DNA of 64,000 nt from Aporrectodea caliginosa (GCA_020284085.1 JACEVL010000062.1:2855610-2919609); one strand, 5' to 3'; shown: positions 35,261 to 47,920, counted from the first letter of the stretch. The notes: a model not told the origin generated them from the sequence alone. A program made the numbers and translations.

Positions 35261-37305
35261 GAAAGGTGATGACCAAATGCAATTAAGACCTAGAGCACAC
35301 AACCGTACTCTCCCACCCAAGGACAACTCTCAATTTATTCCCAGATCATTACATACAAATATTTACTAGTTTATTCAAACAATTTCTAATTAACTTTAAT
35401 TATCCATTATCACTCATGTTAGCATATCTGCATTTTTGTCAGATTGTTTTTCTCAATAAACAAATATATATATATCACTGTTTCTCCTTGTGTGTTAGTT
35501 TAGGAGCATTTGGGTAGTTCAGTCATCTACAGTTTTGTGGCCATTTAATTTATTTTACATTTATTTAGTTTTCATTGGGGGGGAAGTGTTTGAGCCCAGT
35601 TCTGTGGAAGTTTATGCGTATGAAACTATGAACTTGTGACACCAAGGACATTTCCACAAGAAACCTTTATGTTGCTCAAGAATCAACATTTATTAAAGTC
35701 ATTTACAACTTCACTTCAAATACTCATGCCAAACACCCTGTTTAATATTTTAATCCAAGATTGAACAACCAAATACCGGTAGTAAAATACTACAGAGAAC
35801 GCAACTTGTGGAAAATTAATTTTTCTTACAGAAAAAGAAATTTGAATTATTTTTGTTAAAATTAAAAAAGAAACACAATAGAAAAATCCTGTTGTCATTT
35901 TAATAAGCATAAACAACTAATATATATAATAAACCTATTGCAATTTTAAAAATACTCCACAAGTGCAGCTCACAATTATCGATATATAGTATCTTGATAT
36001 TTTCACATTGTTAACACTTTGACGACGAGAATGTACTAAAGCGACTGGGAAACCAATGCAGCTCGTCGTTAAAGTGTTAATATAATGACTTGAGAAAGTG
36101 GTTTAAATAGCCACATATAGCAAGTCAGACAGGCTCCATAATAAGATCCAGAACAATTAAATGAACTTAACTAGCACAAGCACAGTAAGTAGAAGGTCAA
36201 AATATGACACAGGCACATCAGAGGCAGCAGCAAAGCATCCACCATTAGAATATAAACTTGCCCTTCCTTGATTACATTGATGTATAGCTTTCTTTCACAC
36301 TGAATCATAAGTTTTACACAACAATCTGACAGCAACCAGAGACTGAATTTATTCGTCACTTTCTGGTATCACGGCAAAAAAGAGACTCATACACAATTAT
36401 AAGCATTGTATTCTGCCCATTGTCAGTCATCATTACTGTGGTCATAACTGCTGCAGGCCAGTCATCCTGTCCTAAACAAAAAAGAACCAGAGCGCCGTCT
36501 TCAGGCGCCATGTTAATCTAGATTCTAGAAGTTATTACCGGTACGGTGTTCCGGTCATCAAAAAAAGAACCGAAACGCTGTTCCAGTCCCAACTGATCCC
36601 TGCTGCAATCATAATAACCATAATTGTTACCTGAATCATTATGATTACTATTATTAGTACTGCTACAATCATCACTACCACCAATAATTGTAAACAGCAA
36701 TTTCAGAACTACCACTTCCATTACTAATGTCCTCATTGTTGTCATTGACAGACTGAAAACAGAATCAAACGAATAACTTAGTCAGTAAAAAAACACATCT
36801 GCTTTTTGTGGCAGTTCTTTGAATACTTAGCTGTTTTGATCAAGGAAACTTCTAACAGGAAACACCTAAACAACATCTCACATTTTCAGCTTTTCACGTG
36901 GTGCGTTTGTATGTACAATAATCACAGATAATAGTACAAAACAAACGATATTCACAGAATGTGCTTAGGCAGATGAGCATTCACTCCATTCTTCTACCAA
37001 AAACAATGTACTCTGTCCACTTAACAAGCAGGGTGCAATCTGTAGGGGAAGAAGGGAGGTTCAAACTACCTCCTCCCATTGAATGTACATATTCCCTACC
37101 ATGTCCTACCGACAATCGCACCATGCATACGACTCGTCATAACTTGCTGATATCAGGAAAGTTAAGGAAAGTCAAAAAATAGATTTGAATGGTTACCAAG
37201 GCAACTGATGATGACATGAATTATATCATACTTTGACGATCACTGCTACTGATAATGCACATAACGCTGTAAAAGTGGAGTTAATTAATTCTACTTTTAA
37301 ATAGG
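35261..37305. other. Intergenic between Abraxas and PGM3
   Basis: AT-rich sequence. Apart from the 70-bp TTAA element at 36011 I find no recognisable gene or exon. Repeated taccggta words occur at 35774 and 36535. Confidence 0.45.
36011..36080. mobile_element. 70-bp piggyBac-like mini element (TTAA...TTAA)
   Basis: TTAA, then CACTTTGACGACGAG, a 32-bp centre, then the inverse CTCGTCGTTAAAGTG and TTAA. The inverted repeats agree at 14 of 15 positions and the element is bounded by TTAA on both sides, the duplication used by piggyBac-type transposases. It is extremely short and can fold into one hairpin. Confidence 0.75.
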
Positions 37306-40300
37306 TTAGTCATCCTCTCGTCCATACACCTTCTGGGCATTTCTTTTCGATTTTTGACCAGGAATACCATCTGGTTCCTGACTTTCCTTGGATGTCGTTT
37401 CCCAGTCCATTGTGTCTGGTTTATTGGCACGCGTCCTTCGGGTAATTCTACCCGCGGGGCCTTTTTGGTCCGATGGTAATGCTGACTGGCTTCGAAGAGC
37501 ATAAGAGGAAGAGGTGACAACTGGATGGGTGTCCAAGATGTCGACAAGAAAATCAAAAGGATTTTCCTGTTTATTGTCCTTTATGCCGTGCTTTTGTTGC
37601 CGAGACATAGCTGGCTTTTCTTCTGTATCACTATCATCATCATCATCAATCTGAATTGCATCCAGTGCCTCACTGTTCTGATCAACTAGGTAAGTATGAT
37701 TGGCGGTCATTCCATGTTGTAATGTCTTCTCGTTGCTTTTCGTATCATCAGCTGCAGGTTGGAATGAGTTTCCCAGCGGGCTATCATCACCATCATCATC
37801 GTCGAAAGTAATCAGCTGCCTCTCCTCTTCTAGTTCTTTTCCAGTTACTGTCTCCATCTGTTCTTCATCCTGGTTCTGTCGACTGCTCTGCAGCAAACCT
37901 TTCTTTCGGTGGGTCTCCACTTTGCTTTGTCGAGACAAAGCAGAAGCCATGGAACCTTCATGATACAAACAGAAAATGTGTAGTACAACAAAACAAAGGA
38001 TGACCAACAGAGGATATCAGAACTGCAATTCTCCTAAATTTTAGTTAAAAACATTTTCAGCCTGCATACAGGGTTGCATGATACAACAGTGTTCATTTCA
38101 GTGTGGTCTGACACATTGACCCAGACAGAAAGCCTCATACATATAAACACACACACTCAGGAATTATTCCTGATCTGTTAAGCTCACCCACCCCTTTATG
38201 TCGTTTTGATCTGGACTAAAGAAAACCACAGAGACTAAACTTCACGAAATTCAATCGGCTAGGCCTTGAATTGTGAAATGTTGGACGGCTACAAGAAGTT
38301 ATTGTTTACTCACAACTCTGCTTTCACGTGCAGGTGAGACAACTTGCAGACAACTAACCAAATCTTCCATTGATAGGGAAAAGCCCAAATATTTATAACG
38401 TTTTATGAGTAAAAACCCAAATATTTATAGCATTTACCGGTAAAAGTAAATAAAAAAATTTATAACATAACAAGTAATTTTTAAATAACTAACATTTCTA
38501 CTGAAGTAATTATTTGCAACAACTGCAACAAAGAAACATCCCTCAGATCCCTTCAGTAAAGGTTTTAATCTTTAATCTCAAAATCGCTAAAACTATCATA
38601 AAACCATAACAAACACCAAATGTTGAAACAATTTTAAATTTCAAAAGTGCATAAAATTTCATTTCAATAGATTATTTTTTAGCAAGTATTTGCTAATAAT
38701 TGCCATATATTAATGGCTGCCGATAGCATGCGTGCTTAGCCTTATACATGTTTTACCATCTGTGTATGGGTGTACTATATCTGCCAGTGGATCTAAGTAT
38801 TGATTTTTGTTGAAAATTGCTAATTAGTGTTTCCAATTGCAACTGCCATTTTTGGGTCACTGCACAAAGGAGGAACATATAGTTTGGAAAATACGGTAAT
38901 ATGTTAAATGTAATCGTATCTAGAGACTGCTAAAGATGTGCTTATACTAACTGCTAACCTTCAATGGCCTGGACCTGCCTCCTGAGATGTCTCACGTCTG
39001 CTGTCTCTTTAGCCAGATCTGCTTCACTTTTGGTTAGCCTCTCACAAAGACTCTGTTAATTCAGAAATGAAAACTGATTAAATGACTCATACATTTATGG
39101 AATAGCTAGTTTTGTAGTGTACTGTGTCCTTATTGGTCTGAATAAATCTGAACAAGAAAGCCTGTGAGTAAAATACACTGTCATTGTACAAGTATATTTA
39201 TCACTTCAATTTATATGTGTTTCAATCCAAATACTGGAATTACTAGAACATTAGTAATGAACAAAAGAATAAAAATAAACAAGTTAAGGCTATGAACAGA
39301 AGGCAATCAGTAAAAAAAAATATAAATTCCGTTATAAAACAAATGCAGTGAAACCGGACACTAAATTTAAAGTATGAGCAATTTACAGTAACTGGTTTTC
39401 TTAGCCAAAGTGAAATCTTTTATTGATGATGGACGATCATTCAATTAGCGTTTCCAACCTTCAGCCTGTCGTGCAAACTTGATTTTAACTTCTCCACATT
39501 TTTAACGGATGCTAATTCATCAATTCCATTTACAAAGCTTGATCTAAAATATATCAAAATCAAATTATGCACAAACTTTATGCAGCGAGTTGCACTAGGA
39601 GACAACAGTGCTTTTAAACAGTCTTCTAAATTTCAGTAAGGTAAGCAAAGAAAAGGCTATCTACTAAATATTGGTTTCCAAGGGCTAATATCAGACTCAT
39701 AATCTGAAATAATTTTGAAAAGTAACGAAATATATATAATATAAATTAACTAATAAAGGCACACTGCAGAGTACCTGTAGCTAAAATAAGCCTTGTCACA
39801 TGGCTCCCTGACCATTGGCATACACGCAATCCAATCACGTAATCATGATCCCCACATTTCTGCATCATATCAGTGAGGTTGTCCAGAGATCGATGTCCAG
39901 TGGAGGTCTGAGTCTGGTTGTCAAAGACCAGATAGAGGCAGAATGGCTGCTTGGGCAGGTTTCGTTGAGGACGAGAAAGCTTCGAAGGCGGATGATCAGA
40001 TGAAATAGGGTAGAAATTCTTGAAAGACCTCAATTTGGAATGGAAACCCTGTGGGGTGATAAGTAGAGGAGCCTGAGGCAGATGATGGTGGGTGAGTGGC
40101 GATATTGGTAGAGGAACAATCACTGTCAAGTGTTTCAAGCCGCTGGCCAACCAACCGAACAGCCGGCTTGCCTTGTGCTGCCCCACATTGGCCTGCAATG
40201 CCCTGCATCATGTCAAGCAGCCCCCATGTGCGGGTTCCGGACAATTCCCCCCTACCAATTCCCCCCGGACATTTCCCCCCGGGCGTTTCAATAGGACAAT

Positions 40301-43300
40301 TCCCCCCGACATTAAAATCAATTAAAATCTCAGATATAGCTAATATTTATATTAAATATTATATATTATTAATAATATATAATTATAATATACTAGCAAT
40401 TTTTACCCGGCGTTCGCCCGGGTTTTCCCCAGGCGTAATTTTTAACGGCTGCAAATAAAGGCTACTTACTTACTATATTTGCTGATGGGCTTCAAATATT
40501 TAAAAAATGTCCATATATCTGAATGGAAACGATATTTAGAGGTGAACATAGTTGCTTTGCCCGTGTACTGCACGGGTTATCTCTACCTTATAATTACAGG
40601 CAATATTACTATTTTGTTCCCCGTTCTTTACGGTTTATCTCTACCTGAAATAGGCGTATTATTTTGTTCCCCGTACTACACGGGTTATTTCTAAATTATA
40701 ATAGGCGTATTATTTGCCGTTGGCCAGCGTGACGTAAGATTGCATATTTAGCCGCGTGACGTAATTTAAGATTGCATATTAATTTTAGTGACGTGGACAA
40801 ATGGGCATGCTTATAATGTCCATAAATCGGAATTGAAAGCAAATTATGAGCTGAAAGTAATTGGGATGAGATAGAAATTCGAATAGCTAAAGTAAGTTTC
40901 GAGTTGCTTTGACCTAGAAAATCGGCAATGGCCGTGGTTGCAAAAAATGTGAGCTTAGTGTAATTAGGTCACCAAATCTGTAAATGGTTGCGCTGACCTA
41001 GAAATTCGCCCGTGGCGACTTCTGATTGGTTGCTAGATGCTCCGTGTGACGTAAGATTGCTTATTAAGCATGCGTGACGTGAACAAATGGCCTTACTATG
41101 GGCGGTATTGAAATAAGCTCGCTGAAAAGTTAAATTTAAAATGGCCATATATCGGCGTTTAAATAAAATTGCGAACTGAAAATAGTCGCGTTGACCTAGA
41201 CGTTGCGTAATAATGCTTTGTAAATTTTTTTCAACTCGCTAAACCGTTCCGTTTCGGAGCCTTTAGCCGGACAGCGATGCATTGCAAACATACATACATA
41301 CATACGGAAGGACAAACTTTAAGAATTATAGTATAAGATCATAGGCTAATTATAATTATAATTATTAATATATAATATTATAATTAATATAATTATAATT
41401 GTTAATTATAATTGTTAATTATAATTATATTATTAATTATAACTATAATATAATTAATAACTATAATATAATTAATTATAATAATATTTATTAATTAATA
41501 TAGTAATATAATTATTAAAATAATATATAATATGTAATAATAATTAATAATATATAAATATATTATTAATATATAATATTATAATTAATATAATTATAAT
41601 TGTTAATTATAATTATTAATTATAACTATAATATAATTAATTATAACTATAATATAATTAATTATAATAATATTTATTAATTAATATAGTAATATAATTA
41701 TTAAAATAATATATAATATGTAATAATAATTAATATCACTAATAAATATATTAATTATTTATTATAATTATATGTATAATATATTGAATTATAATATATA
41801 TATTATTTATATTAATATAATTAATTATATTAATTTAATTATATATTATATAATTTATATGCACAAATATAATTATATAATAATATAAAATATATGTAAT
41901 TATTTTATAATAATTATTATATATATAGGGGGAATTATCCGGGGGAATTGTCCTATTGAAACGAGGAGGGGGGGAAATGTCCGGGGGAATTGGCAGGGGA
42001 ATTGTCCGGGGAATTGTCCTAGACTCCCCATGTGCACACCATCCACCATTAAACTATGCTCTTAAAAGCCTAACCTAAACTGTTAGTGTCTATTCCCCAA
42101 GGTATCCACAAACAGACTGGAAATTAAATTACCCCAATGTCAGATAAAACCCTAAACAAGATAATATAGTTTCTTAAAAGCATAGAGCATACAAAGTGCC
42201 CTGAAGATTAGGGTAAATTAAATCTCATTCTACATCAGTTTAGTAGAGTAAAAAATGTGAGGAACCTATTTCCTCAGAGTACAACAGAGGCTTCAACACA
42301 CTGAAAACTCTGATGTTGAATGGCCGCTTACCTTAAACTTTTCACTACAGAAGTGTATGAAGAGTCAGTGGAACATGTGAAGTTTGAAGCAGTTTGATAA
42401 TGCGGCTTTGCAATGTTACCAAGGTTCATTATGGTGACAGGCATGTTCTGAAGCCTCCTGAAAAAGCAGGTTTAGAAGTATTCACTCAAAAAGCTCTTTT
42501 ATTTACAAAAGCACAGATTCAACATTTTTCAAGCATATCATCATCACATTTGCATAATGTTACTAATTCGGACTATAAAACAAATGTGATGAGATATCTA
42601 TAATTCTATATAGAAGATTTCAGAATCTCTCAAAGCAGTGCCATGGTGTTAACAAGAAATCAAATTTAAAAGAAGAATAAAAAACATTATTAATATTATA
42701 AAGCTTTGCTTTAGTTTTTTTTTATTACTAACAAAAGTGTTCAAGGAGCAAGTGCCAGACAATATAATTGATAAAGCATATACAAACAAGCATTATGACA
42801 ACAGATCAGTGCGTCTGATATTATTATTATCAATGGAATCCTTTTGACATATAATTAGTTCTGATATTAGTTTCTGACAGCACATTAAGTCTTCAACACA
42901 CCGACTTGGTGATCTCCTGGACTAAGTGATCACATCTGAAAGCCTGAGATCACTATTATTATTATTAAGGAGTTTTATATAACGCCCCTTCAAGGTAGTC
43001 TACTCAGAAGCGCTCCCAGTCCAAATAAGACAGTTTTTAAGTTATCAAAGAATGCAGTGGTAACGTCCTGGTCACTGATATTGGGCTGTCAGTCCACATA
43101 CTAGTGTCATGATGGATCATGACATCACCAGCTCCAACTTAAGATCATTGCATGCGCATGCCAGCTGCTGCCTTACTTGCTGAACTCTTGAAGTCAGTGG
43201 CCCAGCAACTGATACTTTTGCAAACAATCTTGCAAATACCATCAACTTAGTAATCAGTGACCTGCTTGACAAGCGTGCTCCTCTGTGACAGCATTCTCAC

Positions 43301-46300
43301 CAGCCTTGGTTTGAAAATGAATACTTGAAGCTAAGTGGATGGCTTTAAATCTTCTGACTGACACAGCATTGTGTGTTCATTCATTCTGGGGACTTATATA
43401 GAACCCCTTCCAAAAACCTAATCAGGAGCAGTCAGTCAACCTGGCTAAGGCATCTTGAGGTCAGGATCATTTTCTTTTGCTAATTATCACGACTACATGG
43501 AAACGAAAATCGCCAATAGCTGAGCATCAACAGCTGACACAAGTGGTGGTTATTTTACTAATCGCCCAAGCTCAGGCATGTGAGTGATTAGACCTATTAT
43601 TACAGAAGATGTAATTTTCTTCAGCCCTGGCTGTGCTATGGCGCTATATGAGTTATCTTGTTATTATTATTTTTTTACATTTATGGTTAAAACACACAAC
43701 AGTAACACCTAACCAACCATTTCCTTATCATGACTGTGAACTGTCAGCTAGATGGTGACTATGATGCAATCATCAGCTGTGCATCATGATAGCAGAACTA
43801 GTTACTTAAAATCCATGCATCAGGTCATGTGAAATATGAGAAACTACAGTCCTGACCTGCCATCGTGCATCATGAACTGATGATCAGTGGTATATAGTGC
43901 TCCATTGAAAGTCGACTGTGAGACACAAAGGAAGAAGATGAGACGATGATCTGGGTGACGCTGTCTGCTCATCCAGGCCTCTAGGTGCTTGTGGACTGCT
44001 TGCTCTCTCACTGACGGTGATAAAGAACTGTGCCTTCGCAGCTTATACCATCCAATAACATCCTGCCAGAAAATTAAGCAATCACAATCAAATAATCCAT
44101 CCAAATCACGTTATGAAAAAGGACCTAAATCATCCGACCCTACCAAAAGCATCCATTAGGTTACATCATTAACAACTATCAGACAATCAATCATAGCTAG
44201 AGTTACAGAGAACATCAGTCCAATGGCTAAACCATATCAAGAGTCAAATTAAGAAAATCCTAAATATAAAACAAATTGCTTTTATTTTACCACATACAAA
44301 AAATGTATAAAAATGGCAATGACAGATCAGGTTTACCTGTGCATTGCAAGAATTAAGAATTTTTTGAAGGGCTTCTGTCTGAACTTCTCCTTTGTTGTTG
44401 TACCAACTGAATAGCTTCTCACAGGGCAAAAATGAATGCATATCTGCCATAAAAAGAAAAACTCTGCAAATCAGAATCAAAAACCTATCAAAGCAGACAT
44501 CCAAATGAAAAAGACAATTAAAACCCCTATAGTAAGTTTTGAATGTGACTAGAATTTTTTAATGTAACTATTTCTACTACAAATCATATCATTTCTAGAG
44601 AAGTTTTTACCAAAATAGCAAACCAATTCAAATTCTGTTGATAGATCATTTTACAAATAGATGATTAGCAAACGAATTTATCTCATAACCAAATCTGTTC
44701 AACTGATATGGAGATTGATACCACAACTTGGCACTAAAGCAGACACCAAGGAGATTTGTTCAACAGATATGAAGATCAATTCCAAAGACAACTGATAGTT
44801 TGTATAAGACAACATGGATACGGATAAGCAGATTATTTCTACTTATATGATTGTTTTTATTTTGCCAATTATAAAACCAAATATATAACATACATACTTA
44901 CAATATACAGTCTGATGTTCAACGTTGTTAAGGCTGCTATCACTTATCGTGTCGGTCGTTATGTTGGACAATTTACCAAGCAGCAGACCTTCCTATCATG
45001 ATGAAACAATCACCAATTCAAAAAACGCAGAATGTACTTAAGCAAGTAATGTAAATATGTAATTATATCTTTTAAGAACCTCTTCCTGCCAGTTAAATTA
45101 AACTAAAGCTAAAGAATGACAGGTTCATTTGTAGGCATATGATCAATCAATCAATCAATCAATCAGAATTTATATAGTGCCCCTTCAAGATCCCTACTCA
45201 GAGGCGCTCCCGACCCAGGCCATACGGAAGAATGCAGTCTTCAACAGTTGGTGAAACTGAGAACAGTTTGGAAGGTGTCGTAAATCTAGTGTTAGCCCGT
45301 TCCAGGTTGTTGGACCAGCCACAGAGAAGGAACGGCTCTGCATTGTTGCAGAGCGGGCGAATGGGACCGCCAGGTCACCGTGGACAGAGGAGCACAGTGC
45401 TCGGCGGTCCGTGCAAGAAGAAAGAGGGTGGCATAGCTCACGCAGGTAAGAGGGTGCCCAGCCTGATAAGCACCGCCACACCAAGGACGCGATCCTGTAT
45501 GATGCTCCAACTGAAAGAATTGAAAGAACAAATAACTGCCCAAGCTGCTCTAACATTCAAGACCAAAATACTCATCCATGAGAATTCTTTGCTATCTCAG
45601 TCGCTGCTTCAAAGCTTTGGAATTCACTATCCAATTCAGTTTGTTCTGTTAATCCTTTGATGTCACTCAAGTCTCAAATCAAAATTCATCTCTTTCCACC
45701 TGCATACCCACCACAGCCATGTTTCTCATAGGATTCAGTTCTTGTCAAGCTGGACTTATTTGGATGGGCATGGCTGCCTGGAAGATCCCAACCCAATCCC
45801 TGCAGAAGACAGACACTAGTATGTTCACATCCTTAACAGTACATATTTTATTTAACTCAAAAAACTGCAAAAGACACAAGTTTGGAACAACTTGCCGACT
45901 GACTGGCTTACTGTGTTGCTTACCCAGCACAATCTGTCTCAGAGCTCTACTTTATCACTCTTCAGACTCTTCATTCACAGAGTAAAGTTCCCCTTCTTAT
46001 GCAAAACTTATTCTGATCGATCTAACCTGACACCTTCCATTTATATCAAATTAAACACAACTGTAACACTTCCTGCTTCTTCTCTCTCTGTTCTTTCAGC
46101 AACAGAACAGTGCATCTGATTTGATGCACTAGTGAGTAAGCTGTTGTCTGGTGCTTAGTTTTGAAGCAGCACTTAAGTAATTTTTAATTTACAATATTAC
46201 GTGTAATCAATATCTGGCCATAAACGGAAGAATCAAGTCCATATTTCAAGTCCAAAAGTTGGTGATTAAGTCATTTAGTTGGTTCTTCCGTTCGAGGCCG

Positions 46301-46530
46301 CAAAGAACTCTACTGAACGAACCAACTCAAGTCCATAAGGCCTGTGACAAGGCCACTTGACTTAAAAAAATTAACTAAATCCATTGGACTTGGGAAATGT
46401 ACCCCGGTGATGGTTTTCAATATCCTCAACATTCGAGAATAAAAATTTCTATACAAACCTTGTCGCAAATTGAATTGCTGTGCTCAAAAAGTACACTTGC
46501 CAGCACGGCTCCAGTTACATTGATTGTCAT
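37306..46530 (-). CDS. ABRAXAS: Abraxas-family protein, 8 exons, 472 aa
   Basis: Abraxas proteins have an inactive MPN domain and a coiled coil. They hold the K63-specific deubiquitinase BRCC36 in the nuclear BRCA1-A or cytoplasmic BRISC complex. Exons, 5' to 3': 46459-46530, 44902-44992, 44337-44443, 43857-44062, 40029-40142, 39459-39543, 38959-39052, 37306-37955. All are GT-AG with compatible phases, totalling 1419 nt. Recognisable MPN segments are GAVLASVLFEHSNS, EGLLLGKLSN...ISDSSLNNVE, LPCEKLFSWYNNKGEV and DVIGWYKLRRHSSLSPSVRE, followed by VHKHLEAW and RLIFFL. Exons 6-7 give a heptad-rich coiled coil (VEKLKSSLHDRLKSLCERL). Exon 8 encodes about 215 residues of acidic, disordered tail with DDDDGDD and IDDDDDSDTEE. 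No terminal SxxF BRCT-binding motif is seen; it ends VYGREDD. Exon 5 is the least certain: its donor gtcttt is weak. Confidence 0.88.
40395..41342. mobile_element. Nested dispersed repeat with internal periodicity
   Basis: Starts actagcaatttttacccggc, carries three copies of a ccccgta-ct-cacgggttat unit at about 60-70 bp spacing (near 40560, 40620 and 40670), and repeats cgtgacgtaagattgcata and gacctagaaa words. It ends in catacatacatacatacgga and taagaattatagtataagat. The ends resemble dispersed non-autonomous repeats of invertebrates, but the class is not determined. Confidence 0.5.
41342..41930. repeat. AT-only tandem core of element B
   Basis: Almost pure A/T. A segment of about 200 bp beginning ttaatatataatattataat is repeated (first near 41365, again near 41567). 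The sequence is largely self-complementary. Confidence 0.8.
42962..43445 (-). mobile_element. Two LINE 3' tails in Abraxas intron 4
   Basis: At 42962-43030 (tataacgccccttcaaggta, then gaagcgctcccagtcc) and 43378-43445 (cttatatagaaccccttcca) the inverse of the family signature ggagcgc...ggggcgctatataa is seen. A further tail in plus orientation lies near 43623-43660. Confidence 0.7.
45150..45560 (-). mobile_element. LINE RT C-terminal fragment in Abraxas intron 1
   Basis: A 120-codon minus-strand frame (45194-45556) reads SYRIASLVWRCLSGWAPSYL, RELCHPLSS, then RSFSVAGPTTWNGLTLDLRH and WVGSASE. It is followed by the 3' signature gagtagggatcttgaagggg and an (attg)n tail at 45145-45166. Same clade as the copy at 28489, but a distinct family member. 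Confidence 0.85.
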
Positions 46531-46848
46531 TTTCCCCAGCAACTACACGCCAACACCGGAAATCAGAAAATTGACCAGGGTCTATCTGTTCTAACATAAA
46601 CAACTAAGCATCGCAACCTAATTTTTAAGATAAAATAAAAACAGCAGTTTCATTATTGTCTTTAGCGACCAAACTTAATATTAAATAAACTGTACTTCAT
46701 ACAGATTTACTTAAAAAATTAAGAAACAGGCATTTTGTGAAGATTTTGCGCATACGGCAAACCTGTGCTTCCGGTTTCGAAAATAAAGTAGTGAGTAAGT
46801 AGGTTTGATCAAGACTTGATCACTAGTCTTGTGCACACATCTGTACAA

Positions 46849-47215
46849 TACAATACAATACAAATGAAAATTTATAGCGCGCTTTAACAAGACAAGTCTT
46901 GCACGAGAGCGCGTTTCGCTACATTCTTAGTCATAGTGCAAGGTAAACAGATAAGTTTTTAATTTTGTTTTAAACTGTGCAACAGATATGCACTGTCGAA
47001 CTGAAGGTGGAAGACGGTTCCATTCAATTTCAAAGGGTCCTGAGATAGAGAAAGCACGGTTTCCAAACTTCCGGTTTGTGCGAAGTACGGTGAAATCCCC
47101 TCTCGTCGACGATCGGAGTCCTCTAGTATTGAAAAGTGAACATGGCGTGACCATGGATGCCATGTATGAGGGAGAGGTTCCAGAGTGAATGTGATACATG
47201 ATACATGTACACTTC
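46849..47215 (-). mobile_element. LINE 3' fragment between Abraxas and CARMIL
   Basis: A 90-codon frame (46927-47199) reads MYHIHSGTSPSYMASMV, RNRKFGNRAFSISGP-type sequence, EWNRLPPSVRQC and FKTKLKTYLF. This is the C-terminal end of a LINE reverse transcriptase, with the tail (ttgta)n at 46849-46865. It belongs to the family of the 34095-34310 copy. Confidence 0.8.
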
Positions 47216-47369
47216 AGTCAACACCTTATTATCTTCAGTCTAGCTCCAAATACTTCTCTATTTGGTTTTTTACTTTCTCAATCTGACTATAATTATATTC
47301 TGTGGACAGGGAAACCACCTTGTGAGGCGGCGCTATAGGTCTATAAAATGAAGCCCGCAGAGTCAGGTT

Positions 47370-47531
47370 CATGGGCGTATTTTACGTAGTTTACGGGCTC
47401 AGACCCCCCCCCAAATCCAATAAATGCATTAATTGCTGTTATAAAACACTAAGAATGTAGAAAATTACGACCATGTTCAATGGAACCCCCACAAATAAAC
47501 CCCACAAAATTGTTTCCTGGCTACGTCCCTG
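47370..47531. mobile_element. hAT MITE, 162 bp
   Basis: The ends catgggcgta and tacgtccctg match as inverted repeats at 8 of 10 positions. Flanks gtcaggtt (47362-47369) and gtcaggtc (47532-47539) agree at 7 of 8. The interior has a run of nine C, as in other hAT MITEs here. Confidence 0.7.
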
Positions 47532-47704
47532 GTCAGGTCGTTTGGTCAGATTTGGTACCAAGTCAGAAACGACCTACGCGTATACAAGTAATGTAAGCTT
47601 ACTAGTGCGCGTATACAGGCTCTTTAAGATGGTACTCGAGTAGCCAAAGCCTTCTTCCCGAGTAGGCCTACAAGCACCATGATTATTGTTGTTGGTGGGG
47701 ACCG

Positions 47705-47920
47705 TGGGGCGCGGTGTATGTTCGGTGCCTTGCAGCTGGAGGGTTGCAGGTTCGAATCCATCTCAAGCCGCCGCGTAGGGACCTTGAGCAAGTCCTTCGC
47801 GCACAATTGCTCTGCAATATAATTGCTTCTGCGCAGCCGAGGCGTGTGCACTTCTGAGCTTGGGGCAACCTTAATAAGAAGGGCGCGATATCAAAGATCA
47901 GTAATTTGTATTGTATTGTG
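47705..47920 (+). mobile_element. tRNA-derived SINE with deleted A box
   Basis: The B box ggttcgaatcc is intact at 47749-47759. The A-box region reads gcggtg directly joined to tatgttcgg, lacking the gtttagggg segment of the sister copy at 60020. The body carries gggaccttgagcaagtcctt, and the tail ends aagggcgcgata then a ttgta-rich run. Without an A box it should not be transcribed by RNA polymerase III. Confidence 0.8.

Larger units (their letters stand above)
40232..42026. mobile_element. Inverted-arm element B in Abraxas intron 4 (GGACAATTCCCC repeats)
   Basis: The left arm (40232-about 40315) and right arm (about 41930-42026) are inverted copies roughly 85-95 bp long. In the same order each shows ggacaattcccc, ccaattcccc, ggacatttcccccc, then a gtttcaataggacaattccc segment. 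Direct repeats cccatgtgc at 40223-40231 and 42027-42035 (10 bp if a shared c is counted) form the target duplication. The interior is AT-rich and contains a nested repeat (40395-41342). It shares arm motif, AT core and duplication length with the element at 11179-11865. No transposase frame is present. Confidence 0.8.

Noticed and set aside
37700..37963. An 87-codon plus-strand frame
   Set aside because: Lies antisense to the last exon of Abraxas, whose reading frame is supported by the other exons.
42309..42350. A 13-nt possible micro-exon (minus strand) between Abraxas exons 4 and 5
   Set aside because: It has a good donor and would encode SEKFK, but it ends in phase 0 whereas exon 5 needs phase 2; exon 4 joins exon 5 directly in frame.
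47695..47770. A tRNA gene suggested by ggttcgaatcc
   Set aside because: The A box is partly deleted and a 3' body follows; it is a SINE, as is the copy at 60020.
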